The notes beneath the pieces were generated by a model that saw nothing but the letters and a program-made list of their open reading frames with translations, had not been told where the DNA came from and ran no database searches. A stretch of 41,431 nt of DNA from positions 1 to 41,431 of the forward strand of contig OMYO01000017.1 in NCBI GenBank assembly GCA_900315285.1, in the 5' to 3' direction. Origin of the DNA: an uncultured Eubacteriales bacterium (GTDB lineage: Bacteria > Bacillota > Clostridia > Oscillospirales > Acutalibacteraceae). This document shows positions 35,112 through 41,431 of the stretch, in pieces (the stretch's first letter is position 1; each line of letters opens with the position of its first letter). The position numbers and the translations under genes were made by a program.

Positions 35112-35183
35112 TTATGGTAATACAGCCATTGGACGGCGCGCATATTGAGTTTTCATCATCATCATGCAACAGCACATCATCAT
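35112..35183 (-). CDS. Cys/Met-rich leader peptide of the nitrogenase-like operon
   Basis: This 23-codon frame encodes MMMCCCMMMM followed by KTQYARRPMAVLP and TAA. AAAGGA lies about nine nt upstream of the first ATG. Seven Met and three Cys codons in the first ten codons are the mark of an attenuation leader like those of amino acid operons. The stop codon lies 18 nt before the terminator stem at 35049-35093. A ribosome paused on the Met/Cys run would leave GTCCAAT at 35128-35134 free to pair with the terminator loop; a ribosome that reaches the stop would cover it. This predicts operon expression when charged Met- or Cys-tRNA is scarce. It is too short to be found by length-limited gene callers. 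Confidence 0.85.
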   Translation of the reverse strand: MMMCCCMMMMKTQYARRPMAVLP

Positions 35184-35302
35184 GGCGAGTTGTCCTTTCT
35201 TGTTATAGTTGACCTTCTGGGTGGCAGCTTTCCCTTTTGGGGCCTCCCTCGGGCATTTCCTAGGCTGCCCTCTTGGCGTTTCTCAGGTGGTCCTTTTGGC
35301 AT
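35180..35302 (-). CDS. Possible small upstream frame overlapping the leader peptide gene
   Basis: This 40-codon frame (starting MPKGPPEKRQEG, rich in Pro, Arg and Lys) ends with TGA inside the ATGATG that starts the leader peptide, an ATGA overlap typical of coupled translation. Its own ribosome binding site is poor (AGGA only one nt from ATG). It lies inside the transcribed leader, about 40 nt after the expected transcription start. It could be chance, since the leader RNA is GC-rich and structured (GGCAGC and GCTGCC can pair). Confidence 0.25.
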   Translation of the reverse strand: MPKGPPEKRQEGSLGNARGRPQKGKLPPRRSTITRKDNSP

Positions 35303-35346
35303 TTCCTAGAATTTAAGTATGAATAATATGTTTTATTGATGTACCC

Positions 35347-35375
35347 ATAATAGTCCCCTATTTGTCCTTTGTCAA
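35347..35375 (-). promoter_or_regulatory. Promoter of the nitrogenase-like operon
   Basis: On the minus strand TTGACA (35370-35375) and TATTAT (35347-35352) are separated by exactly 17 nt. Transcription would start near 35340, giving a leader of about 310 nt that holds the small upstream frame, the Cys/Met leader peptide and the attenuator. It is a strong constitutive-looking promoter with no nif-type sigma-54 element. Confidence 0.85.
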
Positions 35376-35493
35376 GGGATTTTCGTGAGAAATTGGCCGT
35401 GCTCGGACAAGGTAGCGGAAAAATTAGGATCGGAGATGAAAAATGGAGGAAAAAATACTGAATCGCCAACTACCTTCGTGTTTTTCTGAAAAT

Positions 35494-35700
35494 AATTCCA
35501 ACGAGTTCGTTATAACGAGTTCGTTGGAATTTTTGGCGCCTAAAACAGCAAAATGTGTTTTCGGCACATTGCACAACTTGGTGTCGCCCAGGCAAGCGGC
35601 TCATACAGGAATCTTTGAATTCGGCACCTCTGTATGAGGTTTTCGAAAAACATGACGATTTTTCTCATACAAAGAGGCCCTAAATCGGCCGGAATGTATA
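35494..35700. repeat. Composite dispersed repeat, copy 2 (right of the nitrogenase-like operon)
   Basis: It starts with AATTCCAACGAG and the two AACGAGTTCGTT dyads, continues through GGCTCATACA at 35598 and ends ATCGGCCGGAATGTATA. It matches the copy at 27886-28326 in the same orientation and equals it minus a 234-bp internal stretch (441 - 234 = 207), the product expected from recombination between two GGCTCATACA sites. The rest of the gap 35376-35899 holds no supported gene. Confidence 0.9.
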
Positions 35701-35817
35701 GCAGCCTCCTCCCTGAGGCCTCCGCCCTAAAGCTTCCCGTTGCCCAAGGTCCCCAGAAGCCCTCTCCCCCGCGCCGGCCACCCCCTCGCCCCAAATCAAA
35801 CTAAGACAAAAAGCAAA

Positions 35818-35850
35818 GGAGCTGCATCACCCCACGGTGATACAGCCCCT
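35818..35850 (-). terminator. Terminator of the heptad-repeat membrane protein gene
   Basis: On the minus strand GGGGCTGTATCACC and GGTGATGCAGCTCC pair around a short loop, followed by TTTGCTTTTTG. It lies about 50 nt past the stop at 35900. Confidence 0.85.
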
Positions 35851-35899
35851 TCAACGCTTGAGCGCTGCTTTTCCTAATTATAAGGTTAGGCTTGTGCTC

Positions 35900-37408
35900 T
35901 TATTCTTTGATTTCTTTGGATTTTTTCGCTTTCTTCGTGCGGGTAGGCCAGAAGTAGCAAGTGGCAAGTACGGCGCAGACGGCCATGACGATGGTCATGA
36001 CAGAGGCGAACGTACCGGTGTAAGCACCGCTCCCCAGGGTGTAAGCATAGTCGAAGAAATGGCCCTTGATGCCAAGAACCAGCGCAGCAATTGAGAGGAC
36101 TGCGGTGATAGTAGCGAGGACGGAGCCCTTTCCACGGAGGAATGCGAGGATGCCGGCAATGAGACCGAAGAGACCAGCAAGAAGAAGAACCCCGTTCATG
36201 AGGATTCTGCTGGTGAGCTCGGCAGTGGCATCGGCACTGGAGTCGTCAACATACTGAAGCGATGCATTGGCAACATCGGCTGCCTTTGCAAGATCGATAT
36301 AGGTGGCACCGTTGTGCATGAGCACCGGTTTGCCGTCGGTTCCGAGTTTGGTGAAGTCGAGTTTGCCGAACTTGGTGGACGGGGAAGCTACGCGGAGCTG
36401 ATGCTTGTTGTAGCTGTAGACAGGCTCAAGAGCCATGACCTCTTTGAGGCCGCCCTTGATCTGGGCTACGCCGTCTTCAAATTCTGCGAGGGAGGCTTTA
36501 CCTTCCTTCAGCTGAACTGCGCCGTCAGCCAGCTGTTTCTGGCCGTCTGCGTAGTCTCTCTGACCCTTGGCATAATCTCTATAGCCCTGGTCAAGCTGTG
36601 CTTTACCTGCGGCAAGCTGTTTCTCACCCTCAGCCAGTTCTTTCTGACCGGCTGCATACTGCTCTTTGGCATCGGCGAGTTCTTTCTTACCGGCTTCGAT
36701 CTGGGCGACGCCGTCCTCATACTCTTTGAGCTGAGCTTTGCCGTCTTTGACCATGTTCTGGACATAACCCGGGAGGTCGTTTACGTCATCCGGAATGTCA
36801 AGGCCTGCCTGCTTAGCGACAGGTTTGACGACGGATGCGAACCATGCCTGGGCATTGTCGAAGCCAGGAAGTGCTTTGAGATTGCCGTCACGGAATTCAA
36901 CATACTGGTCTACATAAGGCATGAGGGGCTCGATCTGAGCGAGCTGCTCTTTACCTTCATTATAGGCCTGGGTATTGTCGTCGATCTGTTTCTGTCCTTC
37001 CGCAAGCTCTTTCTCGCCTGCAGCGATCTGCTTTGCACCGTCAGCCAGCTCTTTTTTGCCTGCTGCCAGCTGCTTGACGCCGTCGTCGTAATCTTTCTGG
37101 CCCTTTACAAGGTCTTTTTTACCCTGAACGAGCTGTACGCCGCCGTCTGCAAGATCTTTCTGCCCCTTCTTGTAGTCCTTAAGACCACTGTCGTACTCCT
37201 TGGCACCTGAGAAGTAGGCATCCTCATTGGCCGCGAGCTCTCCAATACCGTCTTTCAACGTATTGAGCTCTTTGATGGCCGCCGCGGTGTCCGTCTGCTC
37301 AAGGAAGGACTTGATGGCAAGAGTGTTTTTGAGACCGATTCCGCCAGCAATCAAGGCAATAACGCTGACGAGGGCCAGTAAAACACTGATTCCCTTGCGG
37401 ATATTCAA
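35900..37408 (-). CDS. xxxLxxG heptad-repeat membrane protein
   Basis: This 502-aa protein has an N-terminal membrane segment (residues 8-28), a long region of heptads of the xxxLxxG type (KQLAAGKKELADGAKQIAAG and similar, residues about 85-145 and 225-310) and three C-terminal membrane segments after residue 405. A non-repetitive insert at about 150-220 separates the two repeat blocks. The repeats resemble those of YhgE/Pip-type proteins and other ESX-like secretion or phage-infection proteins, which form extracellular coiled structures; the function here is unknown. The start is TTG at 37408 with AGGAG upstream. A good promoter lies at 37502-37531. Confidence 0.85.
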   Translation of the reverse strand: MNIRKGISVLLALVSVIALIAGGIGLKNTLAIKSFLEQTDTAAAIKELNTLKDGIGELAANEDAYFSGAKEYDSGLKDYKKGQKDLADGGVQLVQGKKDLVKGQKDYDDGVKQLAAGKKELADGAKQIAAGEKELAEGQKQIDDNTQAYNEGKEQLAQIEPLMPYVDQYVEFRDGNLKALPGFDNAQAWFASVVKPVAKQAGLDIPDDVNDLPGYVQNMVKDGKAQLKEYEDGVAQIEAGKKELADAKEQYAAGQKELAEGEKQLAAGKAQLDQGYRDYAKGQRDYADGQKQLADGAVQLKEGKASLAEFEDGVAQIKGGLKEVMALEPVYSYNKHQLRVASPSTKFGKLDFTKLGTDGKPVLMHNGATYIDLAKAADVANASLQYVDDSSADATAELTSRILMNGVLLLAGLFGLIAGILAFLRGKGSVLATITAVLSIAALVLGIKGHFFDYAYTLGSGAYTGTFASVMTIVMAVCAVLATCYFWPTRTKKAKKSKEIKE

Positions 37409-37501
37409 TTTTTTTCACTCTCCTTTTACTTTCTCTGGTAATTACAAATAAAAACTGCGCCCATAACCTCTCATCTTTTGGACACATTTTATTCATATAT
37501 T

Positions 37502-37531
37502 ACTATACTATAATAAAGTGCGCTGTGTCAA
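37502..37531 (-). promoter_or_regulatory. Promoter of the heptad-repeat membrane protein gene
   Basis: On the minus strand TTGACA (37526-37531) and TATAGT (37502-37507) are 18 nt apart, about 95 nt upstream of the TTG start. Confidence 0.65.
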
Positions 37532-37675
37532 AGAAATAGTGTAAATGGGAACGAAATACGCATGGGCGATGCAGTATTTTTAAAAATAATCAGCGAGTAA
37601 ATCGCCCAAAAAAGAGAGAAAACGAGAGAAAACGAGAGAACTCGACTTCTAAATTAAAAAATATGGAAATTTTTG

Positions 37676-37704
37676 TTGACACGCTGTGGGCGGAGTGGTA
37701 GGAT
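37676..37704 (+). promoter_or_regulatory. Promoter of rplM-rpsI
   Basis: TTGACA (37676-37681) and TAGGAT (37699-37704) are 17 nt apart. The rplM start follows at 37740. The short leader leaves no room for a large regulatory RNA. Confidence 0.8.
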
Positions 37705-37739
37705 AGTCGAGCAATTAAAAATTCTATGGAGGAACTGGT

Positions 37740-38168
37740 ATGTCTACTTATATGCCAAAAGCCAGCGAAGTAGAGCGCAAATGGTATGTGCTTGACGCTG
37801 AGGGCAAATCCCTCGGTAAGGTCGCAGCCGAAGCCGCTACTATCCTTCGCGGAAAACATAAACCGGACTTTATGCCGAATGTTGACACGGGAGACTTCGT
37901 CATCATCGTAAACGCTGCCAAGGCCGTTCTCACCGGCAAGAAGCTGGACCAGAAGGTCTACTATCGTTTCACCGGTTACATTGGTAACATGAAGAAAATC
38001 AAGTACAGCACCCTCATGAAGGAGCACCCCGAGGTTGCCATGAAGAAGGCCGTCAAGGGCATGCTTCCGGACAACACTCTCGGCAGAAAGCAGCTCACCA
38101 GACTGCACATCTACAACGACGCTGAGCACAAGCATGAGGCTCAGAAGCCGGAAATTCGCGAGTTTTAA
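37740..38168 (+). CDS. rplM: 50S ribosomal protein L13
   Basis: This 142-aa protein matches bacterial L13 over its full length: ERKWYVLDAEGKSLGKVAAE, the DTGDFVIIVNA segment and KGMLPDNTLGRKQL. It binds 23S rRNA early in large-subunit assembly. GGAGG lies six nt upstream of the ATG. It is followed by rpsI after 15 bp, the conserved order. Codons are strongly biased towards C-ending forms, as expected for a highly expressed gene. Confidence 0.98.
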   Translation: MSTYMPKASEVERKWYVLDAEGKSLGKVAAEAATILRGKHKPDFMPNVDTGDFVIIVNAAKAVLTGKKLDQKVYYRFTGYIGNMKKIKYSTLMKEHPEVAMKKAVKGMLPDNTLGRKQLTRLHIYNDAEHKHEAQKPEIREF

Positions 38169-38183
38169 GGAGGGTACGTAACT

Positions 38184-38579
38184 ATGTACGAAAGCAACTA
38201 TTATTACGGCACCGGCCGTAGAAAATCTTCCGTTGCCCGTGTCCGCCTTTATCCCGGCACCGGCAAGGTCACCATCAACGACAGAGACATTGACGACTAC
38301 TTCGGTCTTGAGACCCTGAAGGTCATCGTCCGTCAGCCCCTCGAGCTCACCGGCACTTCCGAGAAGCTCGACGTTGTCTGCCGCGTCCAGGGCGGCGGTT
38401 TCACCGGCCAGGCCGGCGCCATCCGCCACGGCATTGCCCGCGCCCTTCTCGTCTATGATCCGAACCTTCGTCCGGAACTCAAGAAGGCCGGCTTCCTGAC
38501 CCGTGACCCGAGAATGAAAGAGAGAAAGAAATACGGTCTCAAAGGCGCCCGTCGTGCACCGCAGTTCTCGAAGAGATAA
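38184..38579 (+). CDS. rpsI: 30S ribosomal protein S9
   Basis: This 131-aa protein matches S9: [56 protein letters not shown] and the C-terminal [10 protein letters not shown] tail that reaches the P-site tRNA. AGGAGG lies upstream of the start. It is cotranscribed with rplM and ends in the terminator at 38600-38628. Confidence 0.98.
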   Translation: MYESNYYYGTGRRKSSVARVRLYPGTGKVTINDRDIDDYFGLETLKVIVRQPLELTGTSEKLDVVCRVQGGGFTGQAGAIRHGIARALLVYDPNLRPELKKAGFLTRDPRMKERKKYGLKGARRAPQFSKR

Positions 38580-38599
38580 CTTTTTATCTTTCATATCAA

Positions 38600-38628
38600 A
38601 ACCCCGCAGCGTAGCTGTGGGGTTTTTT
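38600..38628 (+). terminator. Terminator of rplM-rpsI
   Basis: AACCCCGCAGC and GCTGTGGGGTT form an 11-bp stem with a 3-nt loop, followed by six T residues. It lies 20 nt past the rpsI stop. Confidence 0.95.
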
Positions 38629-38665
38629 GTGTTTCAAAATGTGTAGGTTTTTCTGTGTTGGATGC

Positions 38666-38742
38666 AGGTTGCCTGCAGGTTGCCTGCGCGTTGCCTGCGT
38701 GGGGCCTGCATGGGGACTGCATGTTCCCTGCAAGTTGCCTAT
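38666..38742. repeat. Seven tandem 11-bp units (AGGTTGCCTGC and variants)
   Basis: Units in order: AGGTTGCCTGC twice, GCGTTGCCTGC, GTGGGGCCTGC, ATGGGGACTGC, ATGTTCCCTGC and AAGTTGCCTAT. All are exactly 11 bp. They lie between the rpsI terminator and the next inverted-repeat array. Confidence 0.8.
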
Positions 38743-38787
38743 TTGGAGGGGGGCGGCATACCCCCAGGGGGTATTGTCTCCCGCAAT

Positions 38788-38988
38788 CTCATACCTTTTC
38801 CCTGCTTTTAATTAGGGAGGTATGAGATTTTAAACGGAAATCGGTTTATTTACTCACAGGGCAAAACGAATTCTTTCGTCTGACATCATACCTCACGCAT
38901 GATTTCCAGTTGTTTGGTATGAGTTTCCCGGTTAGATACCCCCATCAAACTCATACCATTTTTTGATTTTTGGCGGGTTTGGTATGAG
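38788..38988. repeat. CTCATACC/GGTATGAG inverted half-site array
   Basis: CTCATACC at 38788 and 38950 and ATCATACC at 38885 are each followed, exactly 23 nt later, by GGTATGAG (38819, 38981, 38916). The half-site differs by one base from the TGTATGAG arrays elsewhere. The gap 38580-39212 contains no supported gene; besides this array it holds the terminator and the 11-bp repeat. Confidence 0.85.
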
Positions 38989-39212
38989 TCTGCATTTTTA
39001 GATTGCTCTGCAGCCAAAAGAGCCCAAAGATCTCCACTCAGGAAGAAGTTGAGAGTCCTAAGAATGAATGGTCTTCTTTCTTTTGCGTGACTCAAAATCA
39101 GGCTAATCTGACTCAGATCTCACTCTATTTCCACTGCATCATACTCAAATTGATTGAAATTGCTCACCCAAATTCGATATCATTCTGAAGAATGGATAGA
39201 CAACAACGCTTT

Positions 39213-40553
39213 CTATTTACGTCTCCCGCTTCTTTTACCCGGGTTCTTTAATCTATATTCGCAGGCATCCAGCTCCTCCATCATAGTCGGCCGCCTATAA
39301 TATTTCTCGCGCAGTTCCTCTAGTAAACGGAGCGCCTCCTCTTTTCCGCCCAAATCATACAGTCTTTTTATTAATGAGCAGATCTTGCGGTATTTCTTTT
39401 TTGGCCCTGCTTCTTTCGCTTGCTCGCGGATGTCTTCGCAACATGCTTTATAAACCTCATCCGGATACTTTTGAACCAGATTCTCCGCATAACGAAAAGC
39501 CTCATGCGGATTCTTTGTAACCTGCTTAATCAGGAGTTTGTCCTCGCCCTCCTCCTCCAGAATACTCATATATATTTCCGGATAAAGGCTTGTCGAAAGG
39601 ATCTGAAGCAGTCCAGGATACTCTTGCTCCCAAATTCCTTCTTCCATGTACAGCTTCTTAAGGATATCGTAGTATTCTGTATTCCTTGCATGGATAAGCT
39701 GATTGCGGGCAATGGTCATCTGTCCTTTTCGATTTCCCGATTTCTCATATACATCAAAGAGAATTTTGGACCATTCCGAGTTATACGTTGTAAAGCCTTC
39801 CCAATTCTGCAGTTCTTCCTTACATAAAGCTTCTGCGCGGGAAAAATCTTTCACTTCTACGGCCTGTTTTACTGCAATTTTACGGACTTCCATGTACTGG
39901 AGATTCGCATTAATAAGTTTATCCGCTGCCTCTTTGCCTTCGCTTGCCCTCGTTGCCGTAATTCGAACCAGGCAATCACTTTGCTTTTCAAATGACCAGT
40001 CTCCATCAACATTCCAGTGATATTTCGCTGCCTCGTCTGCATAACTTGCCAGATAATTTGTCTCTACTTGGTCAAGGGTATCATAGATTTTCTGCACATT
40101 GTCTTTTGTGGCCAGCCGTGCCGTCCGAAGCAGGATATCATAAGAATAATAATTACAGCCATCAAAAGCCTTGTTCAGTGCGTCTTTGCAGGACTTCGAC
40201 AATATTGCATCGGCAAGTTCTGGATTCAACACAACTTCGCTGCTGGTGCAGATTTCGTCCAGTAAATTGTCAACCCTGTTTTTCACAAAGGTCACGCCGC
40301 CATAACTGTCATCCGCTGAGCTTGCAAGCCGGGCAGCATTGATAAGAACGACCCCGGTAATGGTATAGGCGAGCAGATACTGGCCATCTTCCATATATTT
40401 TCTGGCGTCCTCCAGAATATCAGCCAGTTCATCGCAAACCTGAATACAGCCCTTCCAATCGATAAAACCTCTCCAGGTGTTATGGCTTTTTGACTGTGCA
40501 ATGCGATGCCGGATATCTGATACCGTCTGGCGCTCCTCCGGGGTAAGTTTCAT
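39213..40553 (-). CDS. Helical-repeat protein of unknown function
   Basis: This 446-aa protein is nearly all helical and lacks signal peptide or membrane segments. The second half has TPR-like repeats, for example SRAEALCKEELQNWEGF and KEEALRLLEELREKYYRRP followed by MMEELDACEYRL. This C-terminal pattern reminds me of the region following SWIM zinc fingers in some Firmicutes proteins, but no SWIM motif is present, so it may be a shortened relative. GGGAGG lies upstream of the ATG. Base composition is lower in GC than in the genes to the left, which may indicate later acquisition. Confidence 0.7.
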   Translation of the reverse strand: MKLTPEERQTVSDIRHRIAQSKSHNTWRGFIDWKGCIQVCDELADILEDARKYMEDGQYLLAYTITGVVLINAARLASSADDSYGGVTFVKNRVDNLLDEICTSSEVVLNPELADAILSKSCKDALNKAFDGCNYYSYDILLRTARLATKDNVQKIYDTLDQVETNYLASYADEAAKYHWNVDGDWSFEKQSDCLVRITATRASEGKEAADKLINANLQYMEVRKIAVKQAVEVKDFSRAEALCKEELQNWEGFTTYNSEWSKILFDVYEKSGNRKGQMTIARNQLIHARNTEYYDILKKLYMEEGIWEQEYPGLLQILSTSLYPEIYMSILEEEGEDKLLIKQVTKNPHEAFRYAENLVQKYPDEVYKACCEDIREQAKEAGPKKKYRKICSLIKRLYDLGGKEEALRLLEELREKYYRRPTMMEELDACEYRLKNPGKRSGRRK

Positions 40554-41026
40554 GGTGACGTCCTCCCTTCAATTGGGCCGTATGCTATTCCATATTGCTT
40601 GGGCGATTTACCACTCGTTAATCAACACTAAGATGTGCTATATTCTACTCATATCAATATGATATTTGGAGTAATATATGGTGTCAACGTTCCAAAAAAA
40701 TTAGAAAAATAGAACCCCAAACAGCAAGACAAAGATTTTTGACGATGAACTTCTTAATTATAAAAATGACACCCCATCCCCCACCCATGTTCATCCAAAA
40801 ATCCACCGAAATTTCAGCAATATCTTTGGCGCTGAAGCACATTGAAGCAACGCCAAAATCTCCCTATAATAAAGGTGTTTTCGGTACGGTCTAATCCGTC
40901 AATGTACTCGAGCAATTGGAGCTCCCGATACCACCTGACAAGGAAGACCGTAAATCGCCCGTGAATTTGGGATGTAATTTGCCACCGCATTTTGCCTCAA
41001 CCGAATTCCGGTGAAAACGAGGTCCA

Positions 41027-41062
41027 GGCAGGGTTTCCCTTCAAAGCCCTGCCCTATTTTTT
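41027..41062 (+). terminator. Terminator-like hairpin upstream of the antitoxin gene
   Basis: GGCAGGG and CCCTGCC form a 7-bp stem around a 14-nt loop, followed by TATTTTTT. No gene is seen upstream on this strand in 40554-41026, which holds only two GGGCGATTTA sites and a TTTGGCG/CGCCAAA inverted repeat (40825-40857). It could be a leader attenuator. Confidence 0.6.
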
Positions 41063-41090
41063 GAGCCAGCCTGCCACAAGAAGGTGCAAC

Positions 41091-41315
41091 ATGAACATTT
41101 CCATCCCCTTGAGCGAAGAAGAAAAGAATCTAGCGGAAAGATACGCCAGCAAACATGGCCTCTCCTTGGAGGAAGCCTTCAAATCTGCCTTATTTGGGGC
41201 GATTGAGGATGAGCATGATCTCGAAGCCTATGAGAAAGCAATCAAAGAGTTTGAAAAGAACCCAAAGGCCTACAGTCTGGACGAAGTGGAGAGGTTTTTG
41301 GATTTGAAAGAATAG
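41091..41315 (+). CDS. RelB/DUF6290-like antitoxin, without a toxin gene
   Basis: This 74-aa protein begins MNISIPLSEEEKNLAERYAS, the ribbon-helix-helix start typical of RelB-like antitoxins, followed by LSLEEAFKSALFGAIEDEHD and a charged C-terminus that would bind a toxin. The ATG at 41091 has GAAGG upstream; the frame extends to 40992 but only through the terminator hairpin. No RelE or other toxin follows; a transposase fragment begins 16 nt downstream instead. It may be an orphan antitoxin or the toxin may have been lost by insertion. Confidence 0.75.
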   Translation: MNISIPLSEEEKNLAERYASKHGLSLEEAFKSALFGAIEDEHDLEAYEKAIKEFEKNPKAYSLDEVERFLDLKE

Positions 41316-41330
41316 CACTACTTCAATTAA

Positions 41331-41431
41331 AGAAAGGGTCTGACAAAAGCAACTACCGAGATAGAAGAACGCGAGAACCTGATCAAGCAGGACTTCACTG
41401 CGCATGCACCGTTTTCGAAACTCCTGACGGA
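41331..41431 (+). mobile_element. 5'-truncated IS3-family transposase fragment, runs off the window
   Basis: The frame after the TAA at 41328 reads ...GLTKATTEIEERENLIKQDF then TAHAPFSKLLT. This matches, from memory, the segment before the DDE core of IS3-family OrfB proteins. It has no start codon and no upstream transposase sequence, so it is a remnant or the product of a deletion. The rest lies outside the window. Confidence 0.55.

Noticed and set aside
34870..35175. 101-codon minus-strand frame over the leader.
   Set aside because: It runs through the attenuator stem and overlaps the yezD-like gene in another frame; no family resemblance.
35030..35340. SAM (S-box) riboswitch or T-box in the operon leader.
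   Set aside because: I could not find the S-box core or the T-box AGGGTGG-type sequence; the leader peptide plus terminator explains the region better. A covariance-model search could overturn this.
37590..38594. 334-codon minus-strand frame opposite rplM-rpsI.
   Set aside because: Antisense shadow of two clear ribosomal protein genes.
40900..40970. Short frame starting MYSSNWSSRYHL.
   Set aside because: Only 20 codons, no ribosome binding site and no recognisable relation; probably chance.

Overview
The window looks like chromosomal DNA of a strictly anaerobic member of the Bacillota, class Clostridia, probably from a gut-type habitat. The evidence is strong GGAGG-type ribosome binding sites, clostridial-type L13 and S9 proteins, an iron-dependent alcohol dehydrogenase, an Fe-S old-yellow-enzyme reductase, rubredoxin, an oxygen-sensitive nitrogenase-like system and CAP, transglutaminase and NAGPA-type secreted proteins. 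I cannot name the genus. No rRNA, tRNA, CRISPR array or complete mobile element was found. At the extreme right edge there is a fragment of an IS3-type transposase, and at the extreme left edge a hairpin of the kind seen at IS ends.

Layout. 0.1-3.7 kb: thrH, a membrane protein, a divergent AraC-type regulator and rlmA. 3.8-4.2 kb: a non-coding array of six 63-bp units with inverted half-sites. 4.3-7.4 kb: rubredoxin, then galT and galK as a 1-nt-overlapping pair. 7.5-8.5 kb: a TPR-like protein. 8.5-15.9 kb: a tightly packed minus-strand operon ttcA, glgB, acyltransferase, SGNH hydrolase, Suv3-like helicase, NERD protein. 15.9-16.9 kb: a 3-hydroxyacyl-CoA dehydrogenase. 17.0-23.5 kb: a run of exported proteins (small lipoprotein-like protein, transglutaminase broken by an in-frame TAG, metallophosphoesterase, SGNH hydrolase, CAP protein, NAGPA-type glycosidase). 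23.5-24.0 kb: two more inverted-repeat arrays. 24.1-27.6 kb: iron alcohol dehydrogenase and Fe-S/FAD enoate-reductase-type enzyme. 28.4-35.4 kb: the nitrogenase-like operon. 35.9-37.4 kb: an xxxLxxG heptad-repeat membrane protein. 37.7-38.6 kb: rplM-rpsI. 39.2-41.4 kb: a helical-repeat protein, an orphan RelB-like antitoxin and the transposase fragment.

The most interesting system is the nitrogenase-like operon. On the minus strand the order is promoter, short leader peptide, attenuator, yezD-like, nifB-like, nifX-like, nifH-like, cysK, nifD-like, nifK-like, second nifX-like with a Cys/Gly-rich insert, terminator. The D protein keeps Cys and His residues equivalent to the FeMo-cofactor ligands, but the Gln and His that serve N2 reduction are replaced by Trp and Phe. 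No nifE, nifN or nifV is present. A cysteine synthase gene sits between the H and D genes. The leader encodes a 23-residue peptide beginning MMMCCCMMMM and ends in a strong intrinsic terminator placed directly before the first ribosome binding site. Together these suggest a nitrogenase-like reductase for sulfur acquisition, feeding cysteine synthesis and controlled by Cys/Met starvation through ribosome-stalling attenuation. The closest known idea is the methylthio-alkane reductase (Mar) group, but the substrate here is unknown. The operon is bracketed by direct copies of a 207-441 bp composite repeat, so it may be a cassette.

A second theme is the non-coding DNA. The 10-mer GGGCGATTYA occurs 11 times, all intergenic. 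Several intergenic arrays of 8-10 bp inverted half-sites, spaced about three helical turns apart and repeated every 63-75 bp, use a different half-site sequence in each array family.
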